Source: Xanthomonas hortorum pv. pelargonii (GTDB lineage: Bacteria; Pseudomonadota; Gammaproteobacteria; Xanthomonadales; Xanthomonadaceae). Taken from it: DNA of 64,000 bases. This document shows positions 37,586 through 49,882 of this stretch, piece after piece. Location: positions 4,154,001 through 4,218,000 of the forward strand of contig NZ_CP098604.1 of NCBI RefSeq assembly GCF_024499015.1. Reading direction: 5' to 3'. The position numbers and the translations under genes are program-made. Under the pieces are notes generated by a model. The model ran no database searches and was not told the DNA's origin. It was given only the letters and a program-made list of their open reading frames with translations. The stretch's first letter is position 1, and every line of letters starts with the position of its first letter.

Positions 37586-39316
37586 TCAGCGAAGCAAACC
37601 CTGCGCAACGGCCGCCAACCACTTCTCGATGCCCTTGCGGTCGCGTGCGCGCAGCAGTTTTTCGCCTTGCACGCGCAACTCGCCCAGGTGGATGTCGCGC
37701 ACTGCACGGCGCACTTCCAGCAACGTGGCCGGATGCAGGCTGAACTCGGTGAGCCCCAACGCCAGCAACATCGGCACGAAGCGTGGGTCGCCGGCGATCT
37801 CGCCGCACACCGCCACCGGTTTGCCATACGCGCGCCCGGTGGCGATCACCTGCGCGATCAGGCGCAGCACCGCCGGATGCAATGGCGAATACAACTCGCC
37901 CAAGGCCTCGTTGTTGCGATCCACTGCCAGCAGGTACTGCACCAGATCGTTGGTGCCGATCGACAAAAAATCGATATCGTCGATAAAGCAGTCCAGCGCC
38001 AGGGCCGCAGCCGGCACCTCGATCATCGCGCCCAGCGGAATGTGCTCGGCGATCTCGTGGCCTTGTTCGCGCAGTTGCATGGCCAGCTTCTTGATCTGTC
38101 GCCGCAGCAGCTGGATTTCCTCGCGGCCACTGACCATCGGCACCAGAATGCGCACCGGCCCGTAGCCGGAGGCCCGCAGGATCGCGCGCAATTGCGCCTG
38201 CGCCACCGCAGGACGGGCCAGCGACAGCCGCACGCCGCGCAAGCCCAGCGCCGGGTTGTCTTCGTCGCTCAGGGTCAGGCCTGTGCGGTCGGCCTTGTCG
38301 GCGCCCAGGTCCAGCGTGCGGATGGTGACCGGGCGCCCGCTCATGCCCAGCACGGTGTCGCGATAGGTGTGGAACTGTTCGTCTTCGTCGGGCAGCTCGT
38401 TGCGCTGCAGGAACAGGAATTCGGTGCGATACAGGCCAAGGCCGCTGGCGCCGAGCGCATGCGCTTTTGCCACGTCTTCCAGCGATTCGGCATTGGCCAG
38501 CAGCGTGATATCGACATTGTCGCGCGTGCGCGTGGGTTTGGAACGCAGCCGACCCAGCTCGCGCTGTTCCTTGGCCAGCGCGCGCAGACGCTCGCGGTAG
38601 TCGCGCAGATGTTCGGGTTTGGGATCGACGATCACCTGGCCCGAACCGGCATCGACGATCAAGACATCGCCATCGTCGATGCGCTGCAGCGCATCGCTCA
38701 CGCCCACCACCAACGGCAGGTGCAGGCTGCGCGCCAGGATCGCGCTGTGCGAGAGCGTGTTGCCGGCAGTGGTGACGATGCCGACCACGCCCTGCGATTG
38801 CAGCTGCGCCAGTTCGGACGGCGCCACGTTGTCGCAGACCAGGATCTCGCCAGCCACGCCCTTGAGGTCGGGCGCGCGCTTGTGCAAGAACGCGTGGATG
38901 CGGCCGATCACATGATCCAGATCGTCCATGCGGCTTTTGAGGTACGCATCCTCCATGCCGTCGAACACCGCCGCCAGCCGGTCGCGCTGCACGCGCAAGG
39001 CGTAGTCGGCGCTGTAGCGATGGGTGCGGATCAACTCGTCCAGACCTTGCAGCAGCTCCGGGTCGTCGAGCAGCAGCGCATGCAGTTCGAGGAATTCGCC
39101 GACCTCGCGCGCCAGCGCGCCATGCAGGCGGTCGCGCAGTTGTTGCATTTCGGTGCGCGCCGCTTCGATGGCTACATGCAGACGCTGCAGCTGCGTTTCC
39201 ACCTGGTTGGCGGGCACGCGCTGCTCGGCGATTTCCAGCATGTGGCTCTGGCGCACGCGTGCGCGCCCGAGTGCGTTGCCGCGCGAGGCACCGTGTCCGC
39301 GCAAGCGCAGACTCAT
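37586..39316 (-). CDS. ptsI: PTS enzyme I
   Basis: 576 aa phosphoenolpyruvate-protein phosphotransferase. The phosphorylated His is in TLSHSAILARSL, PEP-binding motifs include LGLYRTEFLFLQ and IGTNDLVQYLLAVDR, and the C-terminal Cys is in AVCGEIAGD. It passes phosphate from PEP to HPr encoded 58 bases upstream. There is no N-terminal GAF domain, so it is the ordinary EI form rather than PtsP. Confidence 0.95.
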   Translation of the reverse strand: MSLRLRGHGASRGNALGRARVRQSHMLEIAEQRVPANQVETQLQRLHVAIEAARTEMQQLRDRLHGALAREVGEFLELHALLLDDPELLQGLDELIRTHRYSADYALRVQRDRLAAVFDGMEDAYLKSRMDDLDHVIGRIHAFLHKRAPDLKGVAGEILVCDNVAPSELAQLQSQGVVGIVTTAGNTLSHSAILARSLHLPLVVGVSDALQRIDDGDVLIVDAGSGQVIVDPKPEHLRDYRERLRALAKEQRELGRLRSKPTRTRDNVDITLLANAESLEDVAKAHALGASGLGLYRTEFLFLQRNELPDEDEQFHTYRDTVLGMSGRPVTIRTLDLGADKADRTGLTLSDEDNPALGLRGVRLSLARPAVAQAQLRAILRASGYGPVRILVPMVSGREEIQLLRRQIKKLAMQLREQGHEIAEHIPLGAMIEVPAAALALDCFIDDIDFLSIGTNDLVQYLLAVDRNNEALGELYSPLHPAVLRLIAQVIATGRAYGKPVAVCGEIAGDPRFVPMLLALGLTEFSLHPATLLEVRRAVRDIHLGELRVQGEKLLRARDRKGIEKWLAAVAQGLLR

Positions 39317-39374
39317 GCGCGACCTTGGCGCGGCCGTAGTGTGTCAGTCGGCACAGCCGCGAGGTGGCGCATGC

Positions 39375-39644
39375 TCAGCTGTCCTCGTCGAAGCGACGCT
39401 CGAACAGGTCCACCAGCGCCTGCAAGGCCTCGGCTTCGTCTTCGCCATCCAGCCGCACCACCACGCTGGTGCCTTGGCCGGCGGCCAGCAACATCACGCC
39501 CATGATGCTCTTGGCATTCACCTCGCGGCCCTTGGCCGCCAGGGTGGCATTGCTGCGATAGGACGACAGCGTCTGCACCAGCTTGGCGGTTGCCCGCGCA
39601 TGCAGTCCGAGTCGGTTGGAAACTATGAGTTCGCGTTCAAGCAT
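39375..39644 (-). CDS. ptsH: PTS phosphocarrier protein HPr
   Basis: 89 aa. Active-site His in LGLHARATAK accepts phosphate from EI, and the regulatory Ser in NAKSIMGVM is the target of HPr kinase, whose gene lies in the same region. Start ATG overlaps the upstream EIIA gene's end by eight bases. Confidence 0.96.
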   Translation of the reverse strand: MLERELIVSNRLGLHARATAKLVQTLSSYRSNATLAAKGREVNAKSIMGVMLLAAGQGTSVVVRLDGEDEAEALQALVDLFERRFDEDS

Positions 39645-40029
39645 CGTCGATGATCGCTCCGTTGCGGGTGCCTGCCGCCGCGGTGGCGGGCAGCTCCTGC
39701 AAACCTTGTTCGGGGTAGTTCATCACCCGCAGCAGCATCGGCAGGCTCAGCGCGGACACCCGGCGAACCGGCGTGCCCAGCTTGGCCAACCGGTTGGCGA
39801 GATTGCTGGGGCTGGCGCCATACAGGTCGGTCATGACCAGCACGCCGTCGCCACTGTCGACCCGACGCATCGCCGATGACGCCTGGGGCAGCAAGGCGTC
39901 CAGGTCTGCATCCAGCGGTACATCGAATGCTTCGGTCTTCAGCGGCAAATGCCGCAACAGCCCCGTCGCCACGTTCAATAACGCCGCGCCGATGCCGGGA
40001 TGAGTAATGAGGAGAATGCCACAGGCCAT
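39637..40029 (-). CDS. PTS EIIA, mannose-family type
   Basis: 130 aa protein of the EIIA(Man) fold. The phosphorylated His is in THPGIGAALL (His10) near the N-terminus. LVMTDLYGASPSNLANRL is a typical family segment. No EIIB, C or D genes are nearby, so it probably has a regulatory rather than sugar-transport role. It overlaps ptsH by eight bases. Confidence 0.9.
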   Translation of the reverse strand: MACGILLITHPGIGAALLNVATGLLRHLPLKTEAFDVPLDADLDALLPQASSAMRRVDSGDGVLVMTDLYGASPSNLANRLAKLGTPVRRVSALSLPMLLRVMNYPEQGLQELPATAAAGTRNGAIIDDA

Positions 40030-40279
40030 GCCGAAACGTTAACAGGTCGGCATGACTGCGCGATAGCGTTTGCCGGCACCGATGTGTTGCGAGATGAATA
40101 GCCGTTTAGGCGAGCGCTGCAATGCGTTGTCTGCAACGAGCGCTGCAGTCCGCATCTGTTGGGCAGTTGCACCAGCATGCGCTGCGAGGTTGTAGCGACG
40201 ACTTACTTTTTGCAGACTTGCAGAATTGCGGGGCACCGCTTTGACGATTCCCGAATCCCCATTCTCGATTCCCGGGATT

Positions 40280-41152
40280 TCAATCCTGCTCGCGATGAAA
40301 CGTCGCCACTTCCGGCCAGCCCTGTTCGCGTGCATGCCGCGCCATGCGCTCGGCCAGATACACCGAGCGGTGCTTGCCGCCGGTGCAGCCGAAGGCGATG
40401 GTCACGTAGCTGCGGGTGTCGTTGCGCAGCCGCGGCAGCCAGGTATCGAGCAGGTCCACGATCTGCCCCGTGTAGCGCACCACGTCGGGTTCCTTGTCCA
40501 GATACTCGCGCACGCCGGCATCGCGGCCGGTGAGCGGGCGCAGCTCCGGGTCCCAATGTGGATTGGGCAGCACCCGCGCATCGAACACGAAGTCGGCCTC
40601 GGCCGGTACGCCGCGCTTGTAGGCGAACGATTCGAACAACAGCGACAAGCGGTCGCTGGTGCCGAGCGCGAACTCAGTGACCACGCGGCGACGCAACTGG
40701 TGCACGTTGAGCGCGCTGGTGTCGATGATGGCATCGGCCTGCGCGCGCAGTGGTTCGGTCAACTGCCGCTCGCGGGTGATCGCTTCCGGCAACGCCAGGC
40801 CGAGGTGGCTGAGCGGATGGCGGCGGCGGGTATCGGCATAGCGCTTGATCAGCGCCTCGTCGCTGGCTTCGAAAAACAGCAGCCGTGCCTCGATGCCGTA
40901 TTCCTGCGCGGCCTGGCGCCATTGCGCCAATTGTGTCAGATCGCTGCGGCTGCGCACATCGATGCCTACCGCCAGACGCTGATCGCCGAGCGGGTTACCA
41001 CGCAGGCGGCTGCGCACGAAATCCGGCAGCAACTCCACCGGCAGATTGTCCGAGCAGTAGTAGTCCAGATCTTCGAAGGTCTTCAACGCGACCGATTTGC
41101 CCGAGCCGGACAGCCCGCTCACGATCATCAACGTGGAGGGCGCGGTACTCAT
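40280..41152 (-). CDS. rapZ: RNase adapter/nucleotide-binding protein RapZ
   Basis: 290 aa. P-loop GLSGSGKS near residues 13-20 and the C-terminal domain with [17 protein letters not shown] and the [16 protein letters not shown] motif. In E. coli RapZ guides RNase E to the GlmZ small RNA to control glucosamine-6-phosphate supply; whether this target exists here is not visible. Four-base overlap with hprK. Confidence 0.95.
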   Translation of the reverse strand: MSTAPSTLMIVSGLSGSGKSVALKTFEDLDYYCSDNLPVELLPDFVRSRLRGNPLGDQRLAVGIDVRSRSDLTQLAQWRQAAQEYGIEARLLFFEASDEALIKRYADTRRRHPLSHLGLALPEAITRERQLTEPLRAQADAIIDTSALNVHQLRRRVVTEFALGTSDRLSLLFESFAYKRGVPAEADFVFDARVLPNPHWDPELRPLTGRDAGVREYLDKEPDVVRYTGQIVDLLDTWLPRLRNDTRSYVTIAFGCTGGKHRSVYLAERMARHAREQGWPEVATFHREQD

Positions 41153-42099
41153 GGCGTGCGTCGCTCCAGCAGGTTGCTATGGCGGGCGATGAACATCGCC
41201 GCCGGGTCGATGCCCTTGGTGCGCAGGATATGCAGCCGCGTCGCTGCCTCGGTCAGCACCGCCAGGTTGCGGCCCGGCATCACGGGCAGGGTGATCAGCG
41301 GCACGTCCAGATCCAGCACGTGGCGGCTGCCGGAATCGCCGGTCAGGCGCTCGTAACCGGACGGGGTGGGCTCGGTCATCGGGCGGGTCAGGTGCACGAT
41401 CAGGCGCAGGTACTTGTTCTTCTTCACCGCGGTGTCGCCGAACATGTCGCGTACATTCAACACGCCCAGGCCGCGCACTTCCAGCAGGTCCTGCAGCAGC
41501 TCGGGGCAGGTGCCATCGAGCACGTCGGGGGCGATCTGGGTGAACTCCGGCGCATCGTCGGCTACCAGACGATGGCCGCGGCTGAGCAGTTCCAGCGCCA
41601 GCTCGCTCTTGCCCGATCCCGCCTCGCCGGTGATCAGCACGCCGATCGAATAGATTTCCATGAACACGCCATGCAACGTGACCCGTGGCGCCAGCGTGCG
41701 CGCCAGATGGTAGGACAGATGATTGAGCAGTTCGTGGCCGCGCTTGGGCGAGATCCACAATGGCGTGCCGGATTCGTCCGCGGCCGCGCGCAGGTCTTCC
41801 GGGCACGACTGATTCTTGCTGAGCGCCAGCGCCAGCGGCTGCACCTGGATGATCTTCTCGATCGTCTCCCAGCGCTGGCGTGCATCCAGCGAATCCAGCC
41901 AGGCCAGCTCTTCGGTGCCCAGGATCTGCACCTTGTTGGGGTAGATCACATTGAGATAGCCGGCCAGCGACGGACGCCGCGCATTGTTGCTGCCAGCCTC
42001 GATCTCGCGGTGTTCGCCTTTCTGGCCGGCCACCCAGCGCAGCGCCAGCTTGTCGCGCTGCTGGTCGAACAGTTCGCGTGCGGTGATGCTGGTATTCAT
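41149..42099 (-). CDS. hprK: HPr kinase/phosphorylase
   Basis: 316 aa. N-terminal domain followed by the kinase domain with Walker [16 protein letters not shown] (about residues 155-170) and the family signature [17 protein letters not shown]. It phosphorylates and dephosphorylates HPr on the regulatory serine. In proteobacteria it marks regulatory, not sugar-transport, PTS systems. It overlaps both ptsN and rapZ by four bases. Confidence 0.96.
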   Translation of the reverse strand: MNTSITARELFDQQRDKLALRWVAGQKGEHREIEAGSNNARRPSLAGYLNVIYPNKVQILGTEELAWLDSLDARQRWETIEKIIQVQPLALALSKNQSCPEDLRAAADESGTPLWISPKRGHELLNHLSYHLARTLAPRVTLHGVFMEIYSIGVLITGEAGSGKSELALELLSRGHRLVADDAPEFTQIAPDVLDGTCPELLQDLLEVRGLGVLNVRDMFGDTAVKKNKYLRLIVHLTRPMTEPTPSGYERLTGDSGSRHVLDLDVPLITLPVMPGRNLAVLTEAATRLHILRTKGIDPAAMFIARHSNLLERRTP

Positions 42100-42554
42100 G
42101 CGGCGCTGGCCTGTGGCGGCGGTGCGTCGGTGAGCAACGCCATCAAGGCATCTGCATTGGGGGCGGCGCGCAGCTGCAGACGAAATTCCGCATCGGAGAA
42201 GCGCTCGGCCAGTTCCGACAGCAGCATCAGGTGTTGATGGGTGTAATGCGCCGGCACCGCCATCGCGAAGATCAGATCCACCGGTTCATCGCTACCGAAG
42301 GCCACCGGTGTATCCAGTCGCAGCAGCGCGCCGCGTGGCTCGGTGAGATTGGGGCAGCGCCCATGTGGAATGGCGATGCCGTGGCCGATGGCGGTGCTGC
42401 CCAGCGCCTCGCGTTCGCACAGGTTGGCGTAGAGCTCGTCTGCGCCGGCCTGGCGACAGGACAGCAGATCGGCAGCGGTATGCAGGACAGTGTCGCGATC
42501 GGCGGCCGGCGACACCACGGTGCGCACGGCCGCCATCAGATCGGTTAAAGGCAT
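42096..42554 (-). CDS. ptsN: PTS EIIA(Ntr)
   Basis: 152 aa nitrogen-regulatory EIIA. The phosphorylated His is in [11 protein letters not shown]; the C-terminal [18 protein letters not shown] is family-like. Located between hpf and hprK in the conserved rpoN cluster. It may tune potassium and sigma-54-related functions; targets are not visible. Confidence 0.95.
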   Translation of the reverse strand: MPLTDLMAAVRTVVSPAADRDTVLHTAADLLSCRQAGADELYANLCEREALGSTAIGHGIAIPHGRCPNLTEPRGALLRLDTPVAFGSDEPVDLIFAMAVPAHYTHQHLMLLSELAERFSDAEFRLQLRAAPNADALMALLTDAPPPQASAA

Positions 42555-42575
42555 GAGGGCATCAAGCGAGAAGCG

Positions 42576-42893
42576 TCATGCGAGATTGTCGCGCACCTCG
42601 CGTGCGTGGTGGTTACATTTCTTTTCTTTGTGCTTGAGCACCAGGCGGTCGAGCTTGTCGACCAGCAGGTCGATGGCCGCATACATGGTGGAGCCGCTGG
42701 CATCTGCGTGCAGGGTGCGACCGGGAAGGTTGACGGTGGCGACCACATGGTGGTCTGGCTTGCGAACGGCCAGCTGCGTTCGAACTTCACAGTGCTGGTC
42801 GAAATGGCGCTGCAGTCGCTGCAGCTTGCTTGCCACGTACTCCCGCAGCGCGGGGGTCACTTCAAGCTGGTGGCCATACGTCTCGATACGCAT
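42576..42893 (-). CDS. hpf: ribosome hibernation promoting factor, short form
   Basis: 105 aa protein with one ribosome-binding domain (MRIETYGHQLEVTPALREYV) and the conserved GSTMYAAIDLLVDKLDRLV helix; no C-terminal dimerisation extension. It binds the 30S A/P sites and inactivates ribosomes in stationary phase. Lies directly downstream of rpoN as in most gammaproteobacteria. Confidence 0.95.
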   Translation of the reverse strand: MRIETYGHQLEVTPALREYVASKLQRLQRHFDQHCEVRTQLAVRKPDHHVVATVNLPGRTLHADASGSTMYAAIDLLVDKLDRLVLKHKEKKCNHHAREVRDNLA

Positions 42894-42980
42894 CGGATAC
42901 CTCCATTGGTCGGTGGGCCAATGAACCTTTCCGGTGATCCGACAAACCCGGCGCAGGCCGGCGTTGCGGTGGTTGCAACG

Positions 42981-44420
42981 TCAGGCGATGCGCACGCGTT
43001 CGTGGGAGGCGGAAATGTTCATGGCTTCACGATACTTCGCAACGGTGCGCCGCGCTACTGGTACGCCGGAAGTTTTCAACAGATCCGCCAACTTGGCGTC
43101 CGAGAGCGGCTTGCGCGGGTTTTCCGCGTCGATCAGGCGCCGGATCATGGTCTGAATGGCGGTGCTGGACGCCTCGCCGCCGCTGTCGGTGTCGATACCG
43201 GAGGCGAAGAACGAGCGCAGCGCGATGGTGCCGCGCGGGGTGCGTACGTATTTGCGGGCGATCGCGCGGGAAATGGTGGATTCGTGCAGGCCGAGCTCGC
43301 CGGCGATCTCGCGCAGCGTCAGCGGGCGCAAGGCCTGCGCGCCGAATTCCAGAAACCCGGCCTGGTGCTTCAGCAGGCAGCGCACCACCCGCAGCAAGGT
43401 TTCGCCGCGCGCTTCCAGGCTCTTGAGCAGCCAGCGCGCCTCCTGCAGCTGGCCGCGCAAATAGCCGGCATCGGATTCGCCACAGCTGCGGATCAGGTTC
43501 TCATAGCCGCGGTGGATGGTGACCTTGGGCTGCGCGCGGCCGGCCAGCGAGGCCCGCCACACGCCGCGCTGGCGCCAGATCACACAGTCCGGCACCACGT
43601 AGGTGTCTTGCGACAGGTCGCCGATCTGCTTGCCCGGGCGCGGGTCCAGCGAGCGCACCAGTTGCACCGCCTGGTCCACGTCGGCGGTGGAACGCTTGAG
43701 TTCGTGGGCCAGCCCGGACACACCGCTGCGTGGCAGACGCTCCAGCGGGCCGGCGACGATCTGCAACGCCAGCGCGCGGCCCGGGGTGGCGGGGTCGAGC
43801 ACGGCCAGTTGCAGCGCCAGGCATTCGCCCAGGTTGCGCGCGCCCACGCCGACGGGGTCGAAGCGCTGGATCTGATGCAGCACGGTGAGCACTTCGGCTT
43901 CGTCCACCGCCGCGCCGAGCGCGAGCGTTTCGAGGATGGCCGACAGCGGTTCGCGCAGGTAGCCGTCTTCGTCCAGCGCGTCGACCAGCATCGCGCCGAT
44001 CTGGCGGTCGCGCGGCGACAGCGGCGACAAATGAAGCTGCCACAGCAGGTGATCGGCCAGCGTTTCCGACTCGGCCACCCGCTCGGCGGCATCGCCGGAC
44101 TCGTCGTCGTCGAAGCTGCCGCCGCTGCCCGACCCGGTCCACTGCAATTCGTCCTGCGACCAGTCGTCGTCGCGCTCGGCAGGCGCGGGCTCTTCGCGTT
44201 GCGGGTCCTCGGTGGATGAGGAGGGCGAGGATTGGACCGGCACGTCGCTGGCGGTCTGCGCCGCTTCGTCGGCCCACTCCAGCAGCGGATTGGTCTCCAC
44301 TGCGGCGGCGATTTCCACTTCCAGCTCGGTGGTGGACATCTGCAATAGCTTGATCGCCTGACGCAATTGCGGCGTCATGACCAACTGTTGTCCTAGCGAT
44401 GTCTGAAGCCGGGCTTTCAT
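42981..44420 (-). CDS. rpoN: RNA polymerase sigma-54 factor
   Basis: 479 aa. The N-terminal activator-interacting region is Gln/Leu-rich (SLGQQLVMTPQLRQAIKLLQ), followed by an acidic linker (about residues 60-120), the core-binding region and a C-terminal DNA-binding part with the RpoN box ARRTVAKYREAM. It recognises -24/-12 promoters with enhancer-binding ATPases; controls motility and other functions in Xanthomonas. 40 bases downstream of lptB. Confidence 0.97.
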   Translation of the reverse strand: MKARLQTSLGQQLVMTPQLRQAIKLLQMSTTELEVEIAAAVETNPLLEWADEAAQTASDVPVQSSPSSSTEDPQREEPAPAERDDDWSQDELQWTGSGSGGSFDDDESGDAAERVAESETLADHLLWQLHLSPLSPRDRQIGAMLVDALDEDGYLREPLSAILETLALGAAVDEAEVLTVLHQIQRFDPVGVGARNLGECLALQLAVLDPATPGRALALQIVAGPLERLPRSGVSGLAHELKRSTADVDQAVQLVRSLDPRPGKQIGDLSQDTYVVPDCVIWRQRGVWRASLAGRAQPKVTIHRGYENLIRSCGESDAGYLRGQLQEARWLLKSLEARGETLLRVVRCLLKHQAGFLEFGAQALRPLTLREIAGELGLHESTISRAIARKYVRTPRGTIALRSFFASGIDTDSGGEASSTAIQTMIRRLIDAENPRKPLSDAKLADLLKTSGVPVARRTVAKYREAMNISASHERVRIA

Positions 44421-44460
44421 GCAGGCACTGACTGAGAAAATCGATGGCGCGGCGACGCGC

Positions 44461-45179
<719 letters not shown>

Positions 45180-45180
<1 letters not shown>

Positions 45181-45740
45181 TACTTCTTCCCCTGCGGCTT
45201 GGCAGCGGGCTTGGCGGCCGGCGTTGCCGCAGGCGTTGCTGCTGCCGGCGCCGCGGTCTTGGGCTGGATGATGGTGCGCACGCGGCTGCCGTCGCCGCCA
45301 CTCTGCATGTTGCCGGTCTTGGTGTTGTAGACCATGCGCTGGCCGGCGTTGGTGCCCTTGGGCGAGTCGACCTTGTAATTGCCGGTCAGCACGATGACTT
45401 CGTTGGCGACCTGGTATTCGATGTTGTCGGCCTGGCCGTTCATCATCGCGCCGTCGTCCATCTGCTGCTTGAGCGTGGCCTGCTTGCCGATCAGCACCAC
45501 ACGGTCGGTCTGGCCGTTCTTCTGGAAGATATCAGCGGTGTCGGCGTGGATTTCCAACGTGCCCTGGGTGATCACCACATTGCCGCTGAAGCGGCACTTG
45601 CCGCTGTCGTCGAGCATGTTGCAATCATTGGCGTTGGAATCGATCGCCATCGGCTGATTGCGGTCGCTGGTCTTGGCCATCGCAAGGGCGGGCAGCAGCA
45701 GCGCGGCAAACGCCAGTTTAGCGGGCAGCATTCGGTTCAT
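45180..45740 (-). CDS. lptA: LPS transport periplasmic protein LptA
   Basis: 186 aa. Signal peptide [21 protein letters not shown], then the OstA-type beta-jellyroll with [20 protein letters not shown]. The C-terminus is an Ala/Pro/Lys-rich tail ([20 protein letters not shown]). It forms the periplasmic bridge for LPS between LptC and LptD. Overlaps lptC by 23 bases. Confidence 0.95.
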
Positions 45741-46293
45741 AGCGAGTCTTGACCTGAGAAAGGAGCTTGTACTGGCGTGATTTGAGGTCGGCCTCGAAGC
45801 CGACCCCGCTCTGCATGATACCCGGCCGGCTCATGCTCACCGGGGCGGCGGTCTTGGCGAGGTTCTGCTGCGGGAACACGTCCAGGCTCTGGGTGCGGAA
45901 CGTGGTCGGCGGCGTCGCGCCGGTGGTGGGGCTGTCGCCGGAGACATCGCCACGCAGGCGCAATTCGTCGCCTTTGGGGCTGATCCAGCCGGTCTTGGAA
46001 CGTAGCGTCCACGGTTGGTTGGCGTTATCGGGCAGCAGAAACACCGGCGTGGTGATGTCCGAGGTCTGGTCGGCGCGGTTGCGGTGCATTTCCGGCGCAC
46101 GCAATGTCATCGATTCCTTGCCGGTTTGCTTGTCCAGCGCAATCAGTTCGAAATCGCGCAGTACATAGTCGGCGCGCGAATCATCCACCGCCGCAGCGAC
46201 CGGACGCGCGCGCTGTTGCCAGGCCGACCAGCCGGAGATCACGGCGGCGGCGAACAGCACAACGCCCAGGGTGGTGCGCCAGTTCCAGCTCAT
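45718..46293 (-). CDS. lptC: LPS export system protein LptC
   Basis: 191 aa bitopic inner-membrane protein: one N-terminal helix (LGVVLFAAAVISGWSAW) and a periplasmic jellyroll that hands LPS to LptA. Belongs to the kdsC-lptC-lptA-lptB run; start overlaps kdsC by four bases and its end overlaps lptA. Confidence 0.93.
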   Translation of the reverse strand: MSWNWRTTLGVVLFAAAVISGWSAWQQRARPVAAAVDDSRADYVLRDFELIALDKQTGKESMTLRAPEMHRNRADQTSDITTPVFLLPDNANQPWTLRSKTGWISPKGDELRLRGDVSGDSPTTGATPPTTFRTQSLDVFPQQNLAKTAAPVSMSRPGIMQSGVGFEADLKSRQYKLLSQVKTRYEPNAAR

Positions 46294-46838
46294 GCGGAGA
46301 ACCTTTCGATGATGCCCTCGACCTGGCCTTGCGCAGCCAGCACCACATCGCAGACTTCACGTGCGGCACCTTCGCCGCCACGTGCGTGGGTATGCCACTG
46401 CACGCGCTCGGCGATCCACGGATGCGCGTTGGCGGGTGCCACCGGCAGGCCGACCGCCAGCAAGGCGGGCAGGTCGGGCAGGTCGTCGCCCATGAACAGC
46501 ACCTGGTCCAGCGACAGGCCGTGCTCCTGGCACAGGGCCAGCACCGCCAGGCGTTTGTTCTTGACCCCGATCTGCACATGCAGGCCCAGATCCTGGCCGC
46601 GCTTTTCCGCCGACAGGCTGGCGCGCGCGGTGATCAGCGCGACATGGATGCCGGCGTGGTCGAGTTGCTTAAGCCCCTGGCCGTCCAGCACGTTGAAGGA
46701 TTTGCTCTCGTTACCGGCGTGGTCGTAATACAGGCGGCCGTCGGTCAGGGTGCCGTCGACGTCGAAACAGGCCAGACGGACGCGCGCGGCGCGGTCGATC
46801 AGCTCGGCGGGCAGGTGCTGCAGTGGGGAATAGGGCAT
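46290..46838 (-). CDS. kdsC: 3-deoxy-D-manno-octulosonate-8-phosphate phosphatase
   Basis: 182 aa HAD-type phosphatase releasing Kdo from Kdo-8-P. Motif I is FDVDGTLTDGRL, motif II the ITARAS segment, and motif IV FMGDDLPDLP. Start ATG 46838 (MPYSPLQHL) is preferred; an in-frame TTG at 46868 is a weaker alternative. Supplies Kdo for LPS core together with kdsD. Confidence 0.95.
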   Translation of the reverse strand: MPYSPLQHLPAELIDRAARVRLACFDVDGTLTDGRLYYDHAGNESKSFNVLDGQGLKQLDHAGIHVALITARASLSAEKRGQDLGLHVQIGVKNKRLAVLALCQEHGLSLDQVLFMGDDLPDLPALLAVGLPVAPANAHPWIAERVQWHTHARGGEGAAREVCDVVLAAQGQVEGIIERFSA

Positions 46839-46886
46839 CGGCACGAATCGGTAAGAACGGGATTCCAACGTTTGAAACTGAACCTG

Positions 46887-47888
46887 TTAAACCACCTTGG
46901 CGCGCAACAGGTCGTGAATGTTCAATGCGCCGACCGCGCGCTGCTGCGCATCGACCACGATCAAACCGTTGATCTTGTAATCCTCCATCAGCCGCGCGGC
47001 CTCGGCGGCCAACTGGTCGGCGCCGATGGTGCGGGGGTTGCGCGTCATCACCTGCGCAATGCCGGCGCTGCGCACGTCGATGTCGCTGTCGAGCGCGCGG
47101 CGCAGGTCGCCGTCGGTGAACAGACCGATCAGCCGCCCCTCGTTGTCCACCACGGCGGTCATGCCCAGCCGCTTACGGCTCATTTCCATCAGTGCCTCGC
47201 TCAGGCTGGCGTCCTCGCGCACGCGCGGCAGGTCATCGCCGCTGTGCATCACGTCAGTGATGTGCAGCAGCAGACGCCGGCCCAGGCTGCCGGCCGGATG
47301 CGAGCGCGCAAAGTCATCGGCGGTGAAGCCGCGCGCATCCAGCAGCGCCACCGCCAGGGCGTCGCCCATCGCCAGCGAGGCGGTGGTGCTGGAGGTGGGC
47401 GCCAGATGCAGCGGGCAGGCTTCGGCGGAGACGCTCACATCCAGATGCACGTCGGCGGCCTGGGCCAGCGAGGAGCTCGGGCGCCCGGTCATGGCGATGA
47501 TCGGGTTGCCCTGGCGCTTGAGCACCGGCAGCAGCATGCGCACTTCGTCGGATTCGCCCGAATACGACAGCGCCAGCACGATATCGGCCTCGGTGATCAT
47601 GCCCAGGTCGCCGTGCCCGGCCTCGCCGGGATGCACGAAGAACGCCGGCGTACCGGTAGAGGCCAGGGTGGCGGCGATCTTGCGCGCGATATGCCCGGAC
47701 TTGCCCATGCCGGTGGCCACCACGCGCCCACGCGAGGCCAGTACCAGCCGGCAGGCCGCGGCGAAGTCGCTGCCGATCCGCGCGCCTACGCCGGCCAGCG
47801 CCTCGCGCTCGATCTCGAGCACGCGCTGGCCGCTGGCGACCAGGCTGGCGTCGCTGACGGTGGCGGTGGGCAGGTGCGAGACGGCCAT
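46887..47888 (-). CDS. kdsD: D-arabinose-5-phosphate isomerase
   Basis: 333 aa enzyme making A5P, the first step to Kdo. SIS sugar-isomerase domain with GMGKSGHIARKIAATLASTG and HPGEAGHGDLG near the N-terminal third, followed by two CBS domains (DVMHSGDDLPRV region and VMTRNPRTIGADQ region). First gene of the minus-strand envelope cluster, divergent from ibaG with 53 bases between starts. Confidence 0.96.
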   Translation of the reverse strand: MAVSHLPTATVSDASLVASGQRVLEIEREALAGVGARIGSDFAAACRLVLASRGRVVATGMGKSGHIARKIAATLASTGTPAFFVHPGEAGHGDLGMITEADIVLALSYSGESDEVRMLLPVLKRQGNPIIAMTGRPSSSLAQAADVHLDVSVSAEACPLHLAPTSSTTASLAMGDALAVALLDARGFTADDFARSHPAGSLGRRLLLHITDVMHSGDDLPRVREDASLSEALMEMSRKRLGMTAVVDNEGRLIGLFTDGDLRRALDSDIDVRSAGIAQVMTRNPRTIGADQLAAEAARLMEDYKINGLIVVDAQQRAVGALNIHDLLRAKVV

Positions 47889-47941
47889 GCGGGACTCGGG
47901 TGAAGAGTAGAATGTGCGCTCATTTTATGAGGAAACGCCCT

Positions 47942-48169
47942 TTGGACGCCGAAACCATCCGTAAACTCATCGAATCCGGCTTGCCCGAAGCCCGCGTCGA
48001 CGTGCACGGCGACGACGGCGTGCACTTCGAGGCGACCGTGATCAGCGCTTTATTTGCCGGCAAGGCCCCGTTGGCACGGCACCGTATGGTCTACGCGACC
48101 CTGGGCGAGTTGATGGGCGGAGCGATCCACGCGCTGCAGCTCAAGACGCTGACTCCGGGCGAAGGCTGA
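47942..48169 (+). CDS. ibaG: BolA-family protein IbaG
   Basis: 75 aa from a TTG start at 47942 (LDAETIRKLIESGLPEARVD read with initiator Met); GAGGA lies about seven bases upstream. An in-frame ATG at 47927 would add five residues. BolA core with a conserved HFEATVISALFAGKAPLARH and C-terminal HALQLKTLTP. Likely partners with monothiol glutaredoxins in iron-sulfur handling. Located directly before murA as in E. coli. Confidence 0.9.
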   Translation: MDAETIRKLIESGLPEARVDVHGDDGVHFEATVISALFAGKAPLARHRMVYATLGELMGGAIHALQLKTLTPGEG

Positions 48170-48281
48170 GCGGTTGTCGGGCCTTGGCTGGTCGGGCTGC
48201 TCATCCGCCTCGATCGCAAGCGCCCGACAGGCTCCCGGCGACTCATCTCATTCCCCCCGACATCCTTTTCAGATTCCCTGA

Positions 48282-49882
<1,601 letters not shown>

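Noticed and set aside
40230..40275. Repeated GATTCCCGAATCCCC / GATTCCCGGGATT tract
   Set aside because: Short low-complexity intergenic repeat common in Xanthomonas; no structure or gene attributed.
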